DNA of 64,000 nucleotides, taken from NCBI RefSeq assembly GCF_017745675.1, contig NZ_JAFLJM010000009.1:1-64000 (forward strand). The letters run 5' to 3'. The position numbers and the translations under genes were made by a program. Below, piece after piece: positions 17,253 through 26,397 of the stretch (position 1 is its first letter; every line of letters begins with the position of its first letter). The notes under the pieces were generated by a model that saw nothing but the letters and a program-made list of their open reading frames with translations, searched no databases and was not told where the DNA came from. Origin of the DNA: Alkalihalobacillus sp. BA299 (lineage in GTDB: Bacteria; Bacillota; Bacilli; Bacillales; Bacillaceae_F).

Positions 17253-17669
17253 ATGAAAAAAGATTTAAGAGAATTTGAAGAAGAGTTAATGAAAAATAAC
17301 AATTTTCGAAATTTACTTGGAATCCAAATAGAAGATATAAGTGAAGGGTTTGCAGTTCTTTCTTTACCAATACGTGATGACTTGAAACAGGCGGGTAATA
17401 TGGTTCATGGGGGAGTTCTTTCAGTTCTTATAGATTCCGTTATTGGTACAGCAGTTAGGACAGTCTTGAACACAAATGAGTATTCTGTTACGGCTGAGAT
17501 GAATATTAACTACTTTAGACCAGCAATAAAAGGGAAAATCATTGCAGAGGGAAAGGTACTTAACAGAGGAAAACTTTTAATTGTTGGAGTAGCGGATATT
17601 AAAGATGAAGAAGGTAGATTACTAGCAACAGGAAGAGCAACGTTTGCAGTAAAGAGAAAGAATGGATAA
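17253..17669 (+). CDS. PaaI-type hot-dog acyl-CoA thioesterase
   Basis: 138 residues. Hot-dog fold with the PaaI-type segment AGNMVHGGVLSVLIDSVIGT, where HGG and the following acidic residue form the active site, then AEMNINYFRPAIKGKIIAEG and a C-terminal strand LLATGRATFAVKRK. It hydrolyses acyl-CoA esters and often rescues CoA from dead-end intermediates. An upstream in-frame ATG at 17217 exists, but AAGAAGGAG at 17238-17246 clearly serves ATG 17253. It lies after dctM and 38 bases before the lactonase-like gene, probably in the same transcript as that gene. Confidence 0.85.
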   Translation: MKKDLREFEEELMKNNNFRNLLGIQIEDISEGFAVLSLPIRDDLKQAGNMVHGGVLSVLIDSVIGTAVRTVLNTNEYSVTAEMNINYFRPAIKGKIIAEGKVLNRGKLLIVGVADIKDEEGRLLATGRATFAVKRKNG

Positions 17670-17707
17670 TAAATGTGGAATATCATTCCATATAAACGGA
17701 GGGAATT

Positions 17708-18649
17708 ATGAAGTTCATTAATTCAGTTGCGGGTAAGATTGGACTTGAGCAATTAGGAAAGACTTTAATTCATGAACACGTCAGAACAAGGTCTGAGTGT
17801 GTACCAGTACAATTTCCTCGTTTATATGATGCTGAGGAAGAGTATCGATTGGCCATGGAGCAAGTAGTTGCAGTTAGGGATAGAGGTGTGAAAACAATCT
17901 TTGATCCTTCTGTAATGGGTTTGGACAGAGATGTGAGCTTTATGAAGAGAGTTTCTCAAGACTCAGGTGTTCAAATCATTGCAGCTACAGGTATATTCAC
18001 TTTTCATTATTTACCGACACGATTTGAGGCAAATGACATTGATTTTATGGCTGAACAGTTTGTAAAGGACATTGAGGAGGGGGTTCAAAATACCGAGGTA
18101 AAAGCAGGATTTTTAAAATGTGCTACGGAAATTCAAGGACTTACTCCGGGTGTTGAGAAGGTATTAAGAGCTGTGGCAAGAGCACATCATCGAACTGGGG
18201 TTCCAATTATGACTCATTCCGCTCCTTCAGAAGAAACTGGGTTGTTGCAAATTCAGATATTTGAGGAAGAGGGAGTAGAACTAAATAATGTATTGATTGG
18301 TCATTGCGGTGATACTGATAATTTGGATTATATCGAGAGGGTCCTTGATAAAGGTGTATACATTGGATTGGACCGTTATGGTATTACAACTACCATCACT
18401 ACAGAACAAAGAAATAAAACGGTAAGAACTTTGATAGAAAAAGGTTATGTAAAACGGATGTTTTTATCTCAAGATTATTGTTGTACAACAGATCGTCTTA
18501 AGCCAGAAAGTCTTAAAAAATCTCTTCTCCCCGATTGGTCGATGACTTTTTTACTTGATAAAGTAATTCCAACACTTTTATCACAAGGAGTTACTGAAGA
18601 AGAAATTAACATCATGATGAATGAGAATGTAAAAGATTGGTTGAGTTAA
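17708..18649 (+). CDS. Phosphotriesterase-like lactonase (PLL)
   Basis: 313 residues. All binuclear-metal ligands of the family are in place: His22 and His24 in LIHEHV, carboxylated Lys137 in AGFLKCATE, His170 in MTHSAP, His199 in IGHCGD and Asp256 in SQDYCCTTDR. This set and numbering match what I recall for Sulfolobus SsoPox, and the DYCCT-D loop marks lactonases rather than true paraoxonases. The expected activity is hydrolysis of lactones, including acyl-homoserine lactones, with weak phosphotriesterase activity. Ribosome binding site CGGAGGG precedes ATG 17708. Next to a luciferase-like monooxygenase it could open the lactone made by Baeyer-Villiger oxidation; quorum quenching is the alternative. 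Confidence 0.88.
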   Translation: MKFINSVAGKIGLEQLGKTLIHEHVRTRSECVPVQFPRLYDAEEEYRLAMEQVVAVRDRGVKTIFDPSVMGLDRDVSFMKRVSQDSGVQIIAATGIFTFHYLPTRFEANDIDFMAEQFVKDIEEGVQNTEVKAGFLKCATEIQGLTPGVEKVLRAVARAHHRTGVPIMTHSAPSEETGLLQIQIFEEEGVELNNVLIGHCGDTDNLDYIERVLDKGVYIGLDRYGITTTITTEQRNKTVRTLIEKGYVKRMFLSQDYCCTTDRLKPESLKKSLLPDWSMTFLLDKVIPTLLSQGVTEEEINIMMNENVKDWLS

Positions 18650-18940
18650 TTGAGACAGACTATTCATCTAATTTCATTACGATAATAGGTATGACTGTAA
18701 CTGAATAAAGAAGAATTATTTATAAGGAAGCAACTCAAATTGTGAATATATTCATTTTAAAGTTCATGATTTGGTTGAGATATAAAAGACACCGTAGATT
18801 TGCAAACATTTAGCAACAACAGCACTTTAAGAAAGGACATGAGGAAATAAACTAGTAAAAACATGGAGGTGACCAATAATTTAGTATTAGGGTAATTCCG
18901 ATTAAAAATTTAAATTATTAAAAAAGAGGAGGAAGAAAAT
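18650..18940. other. Intergenic stretch before the aldehyde dehydrogenase
   Basis: 290 bases, AT-rich, without a convincing frame. I looked for a -24/-12 element and found none with correct spacing. A GAAAGGACATGAGG at about 18832-18845 resembles a ribosome binding site and start but the frame closes at once (TGAGGAAATAA), so nothing is called. Confidence 0.5.
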
Positions 18941-20425
18941 ATGGAACAAACAATGAATTTAAAAAATAAGGTGGTTAATTTTTTACAAGGAAATAAAAAA
19001 CTATTTATTAATGGGAAATGGGTAGAGTCAGTAAGCGGAAAGACATTTGAAACAAAAAATCCTGCAACGGGAGAAGTTTTGACATTAGTATCTGAAGCAC
19101 AGGAGGAAGATGTAAATCGTGCTGTTGAGGCAGCTAGAGAGGCCTTTGATAATGGTCCATGGTCAAGAATGAGTGCTTCGGAAAGAAGTCGACTTATTTA
19201 TAAATTAGCTGACTTGATGGAAGAAAATCTTGAAGAGCTTGCCCAACTTGAAACAATTGATAATGGGAAGCCGATTAATGAATCTCAGGGCTTTGATGTA
19301 CCAGCAGCGATTGAGCATTTTCGTTATTATGCCGGTTGGTCTACTAAAATAGTTGGTCAAACGATTCCAGTTAACGGTAATTTCTTTAATTATACAAGAC
19401 ATGAACCTGTTGGTGTAGTTGGACAAATCATTCCATGGAATTTTCCACTACTTATGGCAGCATGGAAGTTGGGCGCAGCACTAGCAACTGGATGTACAGT
19501 AGTATTGAAACCAGCTGAACAAACACCATTAACTGCATTATACTTAGCTGGATTGACTGCAGAAGCTGGATTCCCTGAGGGGGTTGTAAATGTTATTCCT
19601 GGATTTGGAGAGACAGCAGGTGAACCACTAGTAAGGCACGAAAAAGTTGACAAAATAGCCTTTACTGGATCAACAATAGTAGGTAAACAAATAATGCGTC
19701 AAGCCGCTGATACAGTTAAGAGAGTGACTTTGGAACTTGGTGGTAAGTCACCAAACATTGTTCTTCCAGATGCTGATTTGACTAAGGCTGTACCAGGTGC
19801 ATTTATGGGTATCATGTTTAATCAGGGGCAAGTTTGTACGGCAGGTTCTCGTCTTTTTGTACAGAAGAAAGCATATGATAATGTCTTAGCTGATCTGATC
19901 TCTCAATCAAAGAGTATTAAACAAGGACCTGGAATAGATACAGGAACACAAATGGGTCCATTAGTATCTGATGTACAGCAAAAGCGAGTATTGAATTACA
20001 TTGAGAAGGGACAAGAAGAAGGTGCAGAGTTGCTGACAGGTGGTAGAGATCCATTTGATCGTGGTTATTTCGTAGAACCAACGATATTTTCAGCTGTGAA
20101 GGATGATATGACAATAGCAAGAGAAGAAATCTTTGGTCCAGTTCTAGTTGCGATGCCGTTCGATGATATAGATGAAGTCATTCAACGTGCTAATAATACC
20201 CCATATGGTCTTGCTGCCGCGGTATGGACTGAAAATGTACGTAATGCGCATTATGTGGCAAGTAAGTTAAAAGCAGGAACGGTTTGGATCAACAGTTATA
20301 ATGTTGTTGATGCTGCTTCACCATTTGGTGGCTTTAAACAATCTGGAAACGGCCGTGAAATGGGGTCTTATGCACTAGACAACTATACAGAAGTAAAAAG
20401 TGTTTTCGTAAATATGGATAATTAA
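18941..20425 (+). CDS. NAD(P)-dependent aldehyde dehydrogenase
   Basis: 494 residues of the classical ALDH1/2-like type. Seen: VGQIIPWNFPLLMAAWKLG (NAD site), KPAEQTPLTALYLAGL, GFGETAGEPLV, catalytic Glu in TLELGGKSPNIVLPDAD, catalytic Cys in FNQGQVCTAGSRLFVQ, EEIFGPVL and the C-terminal ASPFGGFKQSGNGREMG. Oxidises an aldehyde to the acid. AGAGGAGGAAG lies before ATG 18941. It has its own terminator (20572-20626). In the island it would oxidise the aldehyde derived from the opened lactone's hydroxyl group; this assignment is inferred from neighbours only. Confidence 0.92.
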   Translation: MEQTMNLKNKVVNFLQGNKKLFINGKWVESVSGKTFETKNPATGEVLTLVSEAQEEDVNRAVEAAREAFDNGPWSRMSASERSRLIYKLADLMEENLEELAQLETIDNGKPINESQGFDVPAAIEHFRYYAGWSTKIVGQTIPVNGNFFNYTRHEPVGVVGQIIPWNFPLLMAAWKLGAALATGCTVVLKPAEQTPLTALYLAGLTAEAGFPEGVVNVIPGFGETAGEPLVRHEKVDKIAFTGSTIVGKQIMRQAADTVKRVTLELGGKSPNIVLPDADLTKAVPGAFMGIMFNQGQVCTAGSRLFVQKKAYDNVLADLISQSKSIKQGPGIDTGTQMGPLVSDVQQKRVLNYIEKGQEEGAELLTGGRDPFDRGYFVEPTIFSAVKDDMTIAREEIFGPVLVAMPFDDIDEVIQRANNTPYGLAAAVWTENVRNAHYVASKLKAGTVWINSYNVVDAASPFGGFKQSGNGREMGSYALDNYTEVKSVFVNMDN

Positions 20426-20571
20426 TTAAGTATTATAAAACATAGAGGGGTCACTAACAGGAATCTTCTACGTAATGACTTGTGTAAAAAATAGAACATT
20501 AGTACTATATTACTCTATTTTCTTAGAAAATAACTAATGCTATTTATTGACAGGAAGTCCAATTTCATATC

Positions 20572-20626
20572 ATGAGGTTGTTCCAAGTAGAGTTTTTATG
20601 GCTATTTGGAGCAACCTCATTTTTAT
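20572..20626 (+). terminator. Rho-independent terminator after aldehyde dehydrogenase
   Basis: ATGAGGTTG-TTCCAA pairs with TTTGGAG-CAACCTCAT across a loop of about 17 bases, followed by TTTTATG. It ends the + strand transcript coming from 18941. Confidence 0.75.
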
Positions 20627-20729
20627 GACTCGTATTGTGTTTTAAACTACTTTAATATCCTTAAACTCTCAAATAGAAATTATGAACTATGGGCTGGTAG
20701 AGAATGAAACAGTTTTCAATTCAATAAAA

Positions 20730-20761
20730 AAGCATTAGGAGCGGAGGCATTCCTAATGCTT
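20730..20761 (-). terminator. Terminator of the minus-strand SDR operon
   Basis: AAGCATTAGGA and TCCTAATGCTT form a perfect 11-bp stem with a 10-base loop. On the minus strand the stem is followed by TTTTTTATTG, a proper T-run, so it ends transcripts of the two SDR genes that converge on the aldehyde dehydrogenase. Confidence 0.75.
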
Positions 20762-20835
20762 GAGTTAGGTATTTAATTTTAGATGAATACTGTTATTTTA
20801 ACTTATCAAAATGCTAATTTTGTTAAAACGTGATT

Positions 20836-21585
20836 CTACTGGGCTGTATAACCGCCATCTATGATTAACTCTGAACCAGTTACATATCGAGACTCATCAG
20901 AAGCTAAATAAAGAGCACCATAGGCAATATCGATCGGGTTTCCTAATCCTGGCCAAGGGATTTTATCTTTCAAAGGATGTTCCCCGTTTTTGCCTCCTGA
21001 CATTTCTGTTTCAATGACACCAGGGTGGATAGAGTTGACTCGAATAAAATCTTTTGCAAGCTCAATTGCAGCAGATTTGGTCATTAACCTTACTGCCCCC
21101 TTTGAAGCATGGTAGGCTGTGCTTCCTGGACTTCCAACTAATCCTGAGCCTGAAGAAGTATTAATAATAGATCCCTTTCCTGAAGTTTTCTTTATTAACG
21201 CTGCCCCGTATTTCATTCCTAAAAAAGTACCTAATGTGTTTATTGATTGGATCTTTAAGAATTCATCCACTGATGTTTCTGCTAATCCATTTCTGCTCAA
21301 TATTGCTGCGTTGTTTAAAAGAATATCTAATTGACCAAATTCTGCTTCTGTTTTTGAAATGACCTCTTGCCAATCTTCTTCACTAGAAACATCTTGTTTA
21401 ATACCGACCGCTGTTCCTCCAGCTGTTTTAATTGATTCAACTGTTTCGTGAAGCCCTTTTTCATCAATATCAGTAACTATTACTTTTGCCCCATTTTTAG
21501 CAAATAATATGGCCTCCTCTTTACCAATACCATTTGCTGCTCCGGTAATAATGGCAACTTTATTTTCTAATCTATTCTCAGCCAT
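20836..21585 (-). CDS. Short-chain dehydrogenase/reductase (SDR), tandem copy A
   Basis: 249 residues of the classical SDR family: cofactor site VAIITGAANGIGKEEA, DILLNNAA, a catalytic Ser in IINTSSGSGLVGSPG, and YHASKGA with the catalytic Tyr and Lys. The Asp at the end of beta-2 (VIVTDIDEKG) points to NAD rather than NADP. The start is set at MAENRLENK: AAAGGGAG lies just upstream, and it lines up with MALNRLQNK of the adjacent copy; an extended frame to 21630 exists but lacks a site. Copies A and B are close paralogs, 94 bases apart, in one operon; they probably oxidise pathway alcohols. Confidence 0.88.
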   Translation of the reverse strand: MAENRLENKVAIITGAANGIGKEEAILFAKNGAKVIVTDIDEKGLHETVESIKTAGGTAVGIKQDVSSEEDWQEVISKTEAEFGQLDILLNNAAILSRNGLAETSVDEFLKIQSINTLGTFLGMKYGAALIKKTSGKGSIINTSSGSGLVGSPGSTAYHASKGAVRLMTKSAAIELAKDFIRVNSIHPGVIETEMSGGKNGEHPLKDKIPWPGLGNPIDIAYGALYLASDESRYVTGSELIIDGGYTAQ

Positions 21586-21679
21586 GGTTTTAAACTCCCT
21601 TTCTAAAAAAATTTTAATTAGAACTCTCATCTATGTGACTATAAGAAATCGATGGTTTTTATAGTTTTATATAATTTCG

Positions 21680-22426
21680 TCACTGGGCTATATATCCACC
21701 GTCTATGACTAGTTCTGTACCAGTTACATAGCGGGATTCATCAGAAGCTAAGTAAAGAGCACCGTAGGCAATATCAATTGGTTCTCCATATTCTGGCCAA
21801 GGAATTTTATCTTTTAAAGGGTGTTCTCCATTCTTTGCTCCCGACATAGGTGTCTCAATAACACCAGGGTGAATAGAATTGACTCGAATAAGGTCTTTAG
21901 ACAACTCTAGCGCTGCAGATTTGGTTATTAGTCTTACTGCTCCTTTTGATGCATGATAAGCAGTGTTTCCTGGACTGCCAACGATTCCATACATAGAAGA
22001 AATATTAATAATTGAACCTCCACCTGTTTTTTTCATTAAGTTAGAACCGTGTTTCATTCCTAAGAAAACACCATCAGTGTTTATGGATTGAACCTCTTGA
22101 AACTGTTCTAGTGAGGTTTTATCTAATCCATTTCTTGTTCCTATCCCTGCATTGTTCATAAGTATATCTAATCTACCCAGTTCTTTCTCTGTTATTGAGA
22201 TTACGTTTTGCCAATCTACTTCTTGAGAAACATCATGTTTAATAGCGATAACTTGTCCGCCGTTCTCCTTGATTAATTGGGTTGTTTGATGAAGACCATC
22301 CTCATTAATATCTGTTACAACAACCTTTGCCCCATGTTTAGAGAATACAATTGCTGTTTCTCTTCCTATTCCACTACCAGCTCCGGTAATGATAGCAACC
22401 TTATTTTGTAAGCGATTTAACGCCAT
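21680..22426 (-). CDS. Short-chain dehydrogenase/reductase (SDR), tandem copy B
   Basis: 248 residues, same motifs as copy A: VAIITGAGSGIGRETA, VVTDINEDG (NAD-type Asp), DILMNNAGIG, catalytic Ser in SIINISSMYGIVGSPG, and YHASKGAVRLITKSAALELS. The C-terminal DEPSRYVTG-like segment and the IDGGY end are shared with copy A. The start is chosen at MALNRLQNK by alignment with copy A and GAAAGGATGA as ribosome binding site; ATG 22438 is possible. It is the first gene behind the minus-strand sigma-54 promoter at 22482-22498. A recent tandem duplication with divergence is the likely origin, perhaps for two stereoisomers or two steps. Confidence 0.88.
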   Translation of the reverse strand: MALNRLQNKVAIITGAGSGIGRETAIVFSKHGAKVVVTDINEDGLHQTTQLIKENGGQVIAIKHDVSQEVDWQNVISITEKELGRLDILMNNAGIGTRNGLDKTSLEQFQEVQSINTDGVFLGMKHGSNLMKKTGGGSIINISSMYGIVGSPGNTAYHASKGAVRLITKSAALELSKDLIRVNSIHPGVIETPMSGAKNGEHPLKDKIPWPEYGEPIDIAYGALYLASDESRYVTGTELVIDGGYIAQ

Positions 22427-22481
22427 TGCGTTCATCATCCTTTCTAAAACAGTATTTTATTTTTTCTCTATTACTTTAAAT

Positions 22482-22498
22482 TGCAAGAAATATGCCAG
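22482..22498 (-). promoter_or_regulatory. Sigma-54 promoter of the SDR operon
   Basis: Read on the minus strand, CTGGCATATTTCTTGCA matches TGGCAC/T-N5-TTGCA exactly with the 12-base GG-GC distance. It lies about 60 bases upstream of SDR copy B. A second sigma-54 promoter points the other way at 22961, so the two units are divergently controlled. Confidence 0.78.
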
Positions 22499-22632
22499 AA
22501 TTCAAATTTTGATAGAGACAAAACCTTTGGTGCGTTTAGAATGAAATTTACAACGCAAAAAATACTTTGAAGCCGTCGTTATTACATATGCGTACATCTC
22601 TTTTGATGTTTAATTTTTATCCCGTTTAACTG

Positions 22633-22694
22633 GCGCTAAGACTCACACTTCAAGGCTTTGAGGGAACAAAAAGGACTAAGTGGAAGATAAGCGC
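22633..22694. repeat. Long imperfect hairpin, mobile-element-end-like
   Basis: GCGCTAAGACTCACACTT at the left pairs imperfectly with AAGTGGAAGATAAGCGC at the right, about 62 bases in all. From memory, this pattern resembles end hairpins or guide-RNA regions of IS200/IS605-type elements found in Bacillaceae, but no TnpA or TnpB is near. It lies in the space between two divergent sigma-54 promoters. The rest of 22440-22960 is AT-rich; GTTTCA-TTTT-TGAAAC at 22806-22821 is a small palindrome that could be an activator site. Confidence 0.45.
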
Positions 22695-22960
22695 AAGTAA
22701 CAACCCGATTGGTTCAAATAATATTCAGTGGGAATGAAGTTTTACTTTATGGAGGCCACTTACTTACACTCAGAAAGATGTTTAGTTAATTATAGTGTTT
22801 TATTCGTTTCATTTTTGAAACTTATACTATTTAAAGAAACATTAAAATCTAAAATATTTTTTTCTAGAATAGAATAAATTAATAAATTTTACTTGAATTA
22901 AATCTTCAAAACCGCATGGTCTATATAGTTTGAACTTTTTTCACTTAAATACTGTAAAGT

Positions 22961-22977
22961 TTGGCACATAACTTGCA
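22961..22977 (+). promoter_or_regulatory. Sigma-54 promoter of the acyl-CoA synthetase/dehydrogenase unit
   Basis: TTGGCACATAACTTGCA is a full match to the -24/-12 consensus (TGGCAC-N5-TTGCA). The coding start at 23013 lies 36 bases after the -12 element. Regulation by the PrpR-type activator encoded at 29465 is likely by proximity. Confidence 0.85.
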
Positions 22978-23012
22978 AGTATGTGATTAAGCAAGTAAGA
23001 AAGGAGATATGT

Positions 23013-25136
23013 ATGAAGAATGATTTGAAACCACTATTTGAACCAGAACGAATTGCAATAATTGGTTGTTCCCCAGATGCAAAAAAGATTGGTGGTAGAC
23101 CTTTTGATTACTTAATCAAATATGGATATCAAGGACAGATATATCCTGTTAATCCGAATTATAAAACAATCCGAGATTTACCTTGCTATGAAACGATATT
23201 GAGTGTTCCAGATGATGTTGATCTGGCTATTATCGCACTACCACAAAAATTAGTACTCAGCACGTTTCAATCTTGTATCGAAAAGAAAGTTAAATCTATT
23301 GTTATTTTTAGTGCTGGTTTCTCTGAATTGGGTGAGCAGGGCAAGATAGAACAGGAACAAATTACAAAACTTGCAAAAGAACACAATATCCGAGTGTTAG
23401 GTCCAAATTGTTTAGGTCTATTCAATGTTAACAAGGGCATGTACGCTACCTTTTCAACAATATTAGAGGAAGAAGAGCCTCTTCACGGCGGCAGAATTGG
23501 TTTTGTAAGTCAAAGTGGAGCATTTGGCTCACATGTTTTTACATTAGCGAGACAGCATCAAATTGGATTTAGTCATTTTGTTGCTACTGGCAATGAAAGT
23601 GATGTTGATGTAGCAGACTGTATCAAATTTTTGGTTGAAGACGAGAAAACAGATGTTATTGCATGTTATATAGAAGGTGCAAAAGATGGGAAAAAATTAA
23701 TCGAAGCGTTTCAGCTGGCTGCGAAAAAGAAAAAACCTGTTGTGGTATTAAAAGTAGGAAAAACAGATGTAGGAATGCAGGCAGCAATGTCACATACTGG
23801 TTCACTAGTTGGTTCTGATTCGGTCTATGATACGATTTTTAATCAATATGGCGTGTACAGAGCGGAGACGATTGATGAATTTATAGACATCGCCAAGGCT
23901 TTTGCAGAACTGCCAGAAGTACAAGGAAACCGTGTTGCAATTTTTACCGTGTCTGGCGGCGTTGGCATCATGCTATCAGATCAGGTAACTGAACATGGTC
24001 TCACCTTACCTGAAACACCTGCAAATATACAAGACAAATTAAAATCAATTCTTCCTATCGCAGGAGTGAAGAACCCGCTTGATACAACAGCACAAATATC
24101 ATATATGCCTACTTTATTAGAAGAGTTTATGGAAGCGGTTTTAGGAAGCGGGCAATATGACGCTGCGATTGTATTTTTAGGTTTCTCTGGTTTAAAACCA
24201 GATTCACTGAATACGAATATTAAGTCAATTCTTAAAATAAAGGAGCTGTTTCCCAAAATCCCAATGGTAACAGTCACACTATGTAATCCAGAATCTAAGA
24301 AATTAATTTATGATTCAGGCTTAGTATTAAACGAAGATCCAACAAGGGCAGTGAAAATGCTGTCAGCCTTATATAAGTCAAGGAAATCCATGGAGCTTAG
24401 CCAAAAAGTAGAAAGTCTAATAGATAGTCTAATAGATCAAGAGGCAATCGATATTGGAAGTTTGGTTTCCGTTGATACAAAAGAATTAACTGAATATTCA
24501 AGTAAACAGATAATTTCACAATTTAATGTGCCAATTACAGAAGAAGGATTGGCTCAAAATGCCAAAGAGGCCATTCGACTTGCTAACTTAATAGGCTATC
24601 CTGTTGTGTTAAAAGGAATGTCACCTCAAATTTTACACAAGACAGAAAAGGAATTGGTTCTTTTAAACATTGAAAATGACAAGGAAGTGGAAGAAGGATT
24701 CCATCAGCTGAAAGCCATTATTGATGAAACTGAAAATGCCGAATTTGAAGGTGTGTTAATTCAGGAAATGCTTAAAGAAGAATCGGTGGAAATGTACGTA
24801 GGTTCTAAGAGAGACCCTGTTTTCGGGCAAATGGTTCTTGTAGGGCTAGGTGGCATTTTTATTGAAGTGTTCAAAGATGTGGCCATGAGAAAAGCGCCTG
24901 TTTCAATTGAGATGGCTCACGAAATGATAGAAGAATTAAAATCCAGTGCCATACTGAAAGAGTTTAGAGGTAAGGCTCCGTATGATGTAACAGCTTTAAG
25001 CAAGCTGATTTCACAATTTAGTTATTTGATTAATGCTCTTGAAGATCAAGTGGAAGAAGCCGACTTAAATCCAACCATGGTATATAAGGATGGAAAAGGC
25101 GTAAAGGTTGCAGACGCATTAATGAAGTTATTATAA
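23013..25136 (+). CDS. NDP-forming acyl-CoA synthetase (fused alpha-beta, acetate-CoA ligase family)
   Basis: 707 residues. The N-terminal CoA-binding Rossmann domain (IAIIGCSPDAKKIGGRPFDY, then GPNCLGLFNV) is followed by succinyl-CoA-ligase-like domains with FVSQSGAFGSHVF and the conserved MSHTGSLVGSDSVYDTIF, and a C-terminal ATP-grasp domain from about residue 490 (PVVLKGMSPQILHKTEKELV, VEMYVGSKRDPVFGQMVLVG). It is one polypeptide, unlike two-subunit archaeal forms. The enzyme interconverts acyl-CoA, ADP and phosphate with acid and ATP. ATG 23013 behind AAAGGAG is preferred over an upstream GTG at 22983. It has a strong sigma-54 promoter and an acyl-CoA dehydrogenase 25 bases downstream, so it probably activates the acid for beta-oxidation. 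Confidence 0.9.
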   Translation: MKNDLKPLFEPERIAIIGCSPDAKKIGGRPFDYLIKYGYQGQIYPVNPNYKTIRDLPCYETILSVPDDVDLAIIALPQKLVLSTFQSCIEKKVKSIVIFSAGFSELGEQGKIEQEQITKLAKEHNIRVLGPNCLGLFNVNKGMYATFSTILEEEEPLHGGRIGFVSQSGAFGSHVFTLARQHQIGFSHFVATGNESDVDVADCIKFLVEDEKTDVIACYIEGAKDGKKLIEAFQLAAKKKKPVVVLKVGKTDVGMQAAMSHTGSLVGSDSVYDTIFNQYGVYRAETIDEFIDIAKAFAELPEVQGNRVAIFTVSGGVGIMLSDQVTEHGLTLPETPANIQDKLKSILPIAGVKNPLDTTAQISYMPTLLEEFMEAVLGSGQYDAAIVFLGFSGLKPDSLNTNIKSILKIKELFPKIPMVTVTLCNPESKKLIYDSGLVLNEDPTRAVKMLSALYKSRKSMELSQKVESLIDSLIDQEAIDIGSLVSVDTKELTEYSSKQIISQFNVPITEEGLAQNAKEAIRLANLIGYPVVLKGMSPQILHKTEKELVLLNIENDKEVEEGFHQLKAIIDETENAEFEGVLIQEMLKEESVEMYVGSKRDPVFGQMVLVGLGGIFIEVFKDVAMRKAPVSIEMAHEMIEELKSSAILKEFRGKAPYDVTALSKLISQFSYLINALEDQVEEADLNPTMVYKDGKGVKVADALMKLL

Positions 25137-25161
25137 ATGAACAAAGAGGAGGAATTAAACA

Positions 25162-26397
25162 ATGAATTTTACCATGCCTGAAGAAACAGTAGAAATTATT
25201 AGCGGATTGAAACAATTTATTGATAAGAGGGTCATTCCTTTAGAGGAGAAAAATGCCGATTTACTCTACAATGAAAGAAATTATTATTTGGAAGATGGTA
25301 GACATCATCCGAAGGTAGAGGAACTGAGAAAAGAAGTAAGAATGGTATCAGCAGAAGCGGGATTTTATACGATGTTTGGAGACAAGGAACTTGGTGGTGA
25401 GGAGCTTGGTCCGATTACGGCCCTTTTGGTTCAAGAAGCTATTGGGAAAAACTATCCAGATCGAAAGCTGATTGATCCAATTGTTATTCCATCTCCTTTT
25501 ACAAATGGACTTACTCCTGTATTGCGAGGTTTGAAGCAGGAACTGAAAGACGAGTACCTCGAAGGGATCCGTACGGGAGAGAAAACATTGTGCTTTGGAT
25601 TAACAGAACCTGATGCAGGATCTGATGTATGGGGAATGAAAACGAAAGCAGTCAAGGATGGAAATGAGTGGGTAATTAATGGAACCAAACAATGGATCAC
25701 GAATGCACCATATGCCGACTATTGTATGTTATTTGCCGTAACGAATCCTGATCTGCAGGCTAGCAGAAAAGGCGGAATTACTTGTTTCTTTGTGGATACA
25801 AAGAGTGAGGGCTTTACCGTTGATTCTGTAATACCAGTCATGGGTGAATTGGGTGGTGAAGCTGGAATTATTAGCCTCGATAATTTACGGGTACCTGAAG
25901 AAAACATTATTGGTGAACTGGATAATGGATTTTCAAAGGCGATGCACGGAATTAATAATGGGAGATTAGGAATGAGCGGGAAGTGTATTGGATTAGCTCA
26001 ATGGGCTCTTAAGCAAGCAGTCGAGTATGCGAATATCCGGAAGACGTTCGGCAAGACAATCGGTGAACATCAAATGATTCAACATATGTTGGCAGAATGT
26101 GCAATGGATATCTATGCTGCCCGAAATATGGCCCTTCATTGTGCTTGGAAAATTGAAAATACGAAAAAACAGCCTGTGAAAGAGATTTCAATGGTAAAAG
26201 CTTACTGTACGGAAATGCTGGGGCGTGTCTATGACAAGGCGATGCAGATTCATGGGGGAATGGGTATTTCCAATGAACTGAAATTAGAAGCCGGATACCG
26301 ATTTGCTAGAATACTACGTATCCCAGATGGAACATCTGAAATTCATCGACGTACAATCGCCCGTAGTCTGTTAAAAGGAGATCTTAACTTTAATTAG
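25162..26397 (+). CDS. Acyl-CoA dehydrogenase
   Basis: 411 residues with the ACAD layout: FAD-contact segment CFGLTEPDAGSDVWGMKTKA, WVINGTKQWITNAPYADYCM, the middle beta domain, and C-terminal helices with YANIRKTFGKTIGEHQMIQH and MQIHGGMGISNELKLEAGYR. The end reads RILRIPDGTSEIHRRTIARS; the position of the usual catalytic Glu (YEGT) carries Asp (IPDGT), as in some branched or unusual-substrate members, so a non-standard substrate is possible. AGAGGAGGAA precedes ATG 25162. It needs ETF, which is encoded at 36-38 kb. Introduces the alpha-beta double bond. Confidence 0.9.
   Translation: MNFTMPEETVEIISGLKQFIDKRVIPLEEKNADLLYNERNYYLEDGRHHPKVEELRKEVRMVSAEAGFYTMFGDKELGGEELGPITALLVQEAIGKNYPDRKLIDPIVIPSPFTNGLTPVLRGLKQELKDEYLEGIRTGEKTLCFGLTEPDAGSDVWGMKTKAVKDGNEWVINGTKQWITNAPYADYCMLFAVTNPDLQASRKGGITCFFVDTKSEGFTVDSVIPVMGELGGEAGIISLDNLRVPEENIIGELDNGFSKAMHGINNGRLGMSGKCIGLAQWALKQAVEYANIRKTFGKTIGEHQMIQHMLAECAMDIYAARNMALHCAWKIENTKKQPVKEISMVKAYCTEMLGRVYDKAMQIHGGMGISNELKLEAGYRFARILRIPDGTSEIHRRTIARSLLKGDLNFN

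Noticed and set aside
18790-18811. Sigma-54 promoter before the aldehyde dehydrogenase at 18941
   Set aside because: GACACC...TTTGCA looks similar, but no GG stands at the required 12-base distance from the GC.
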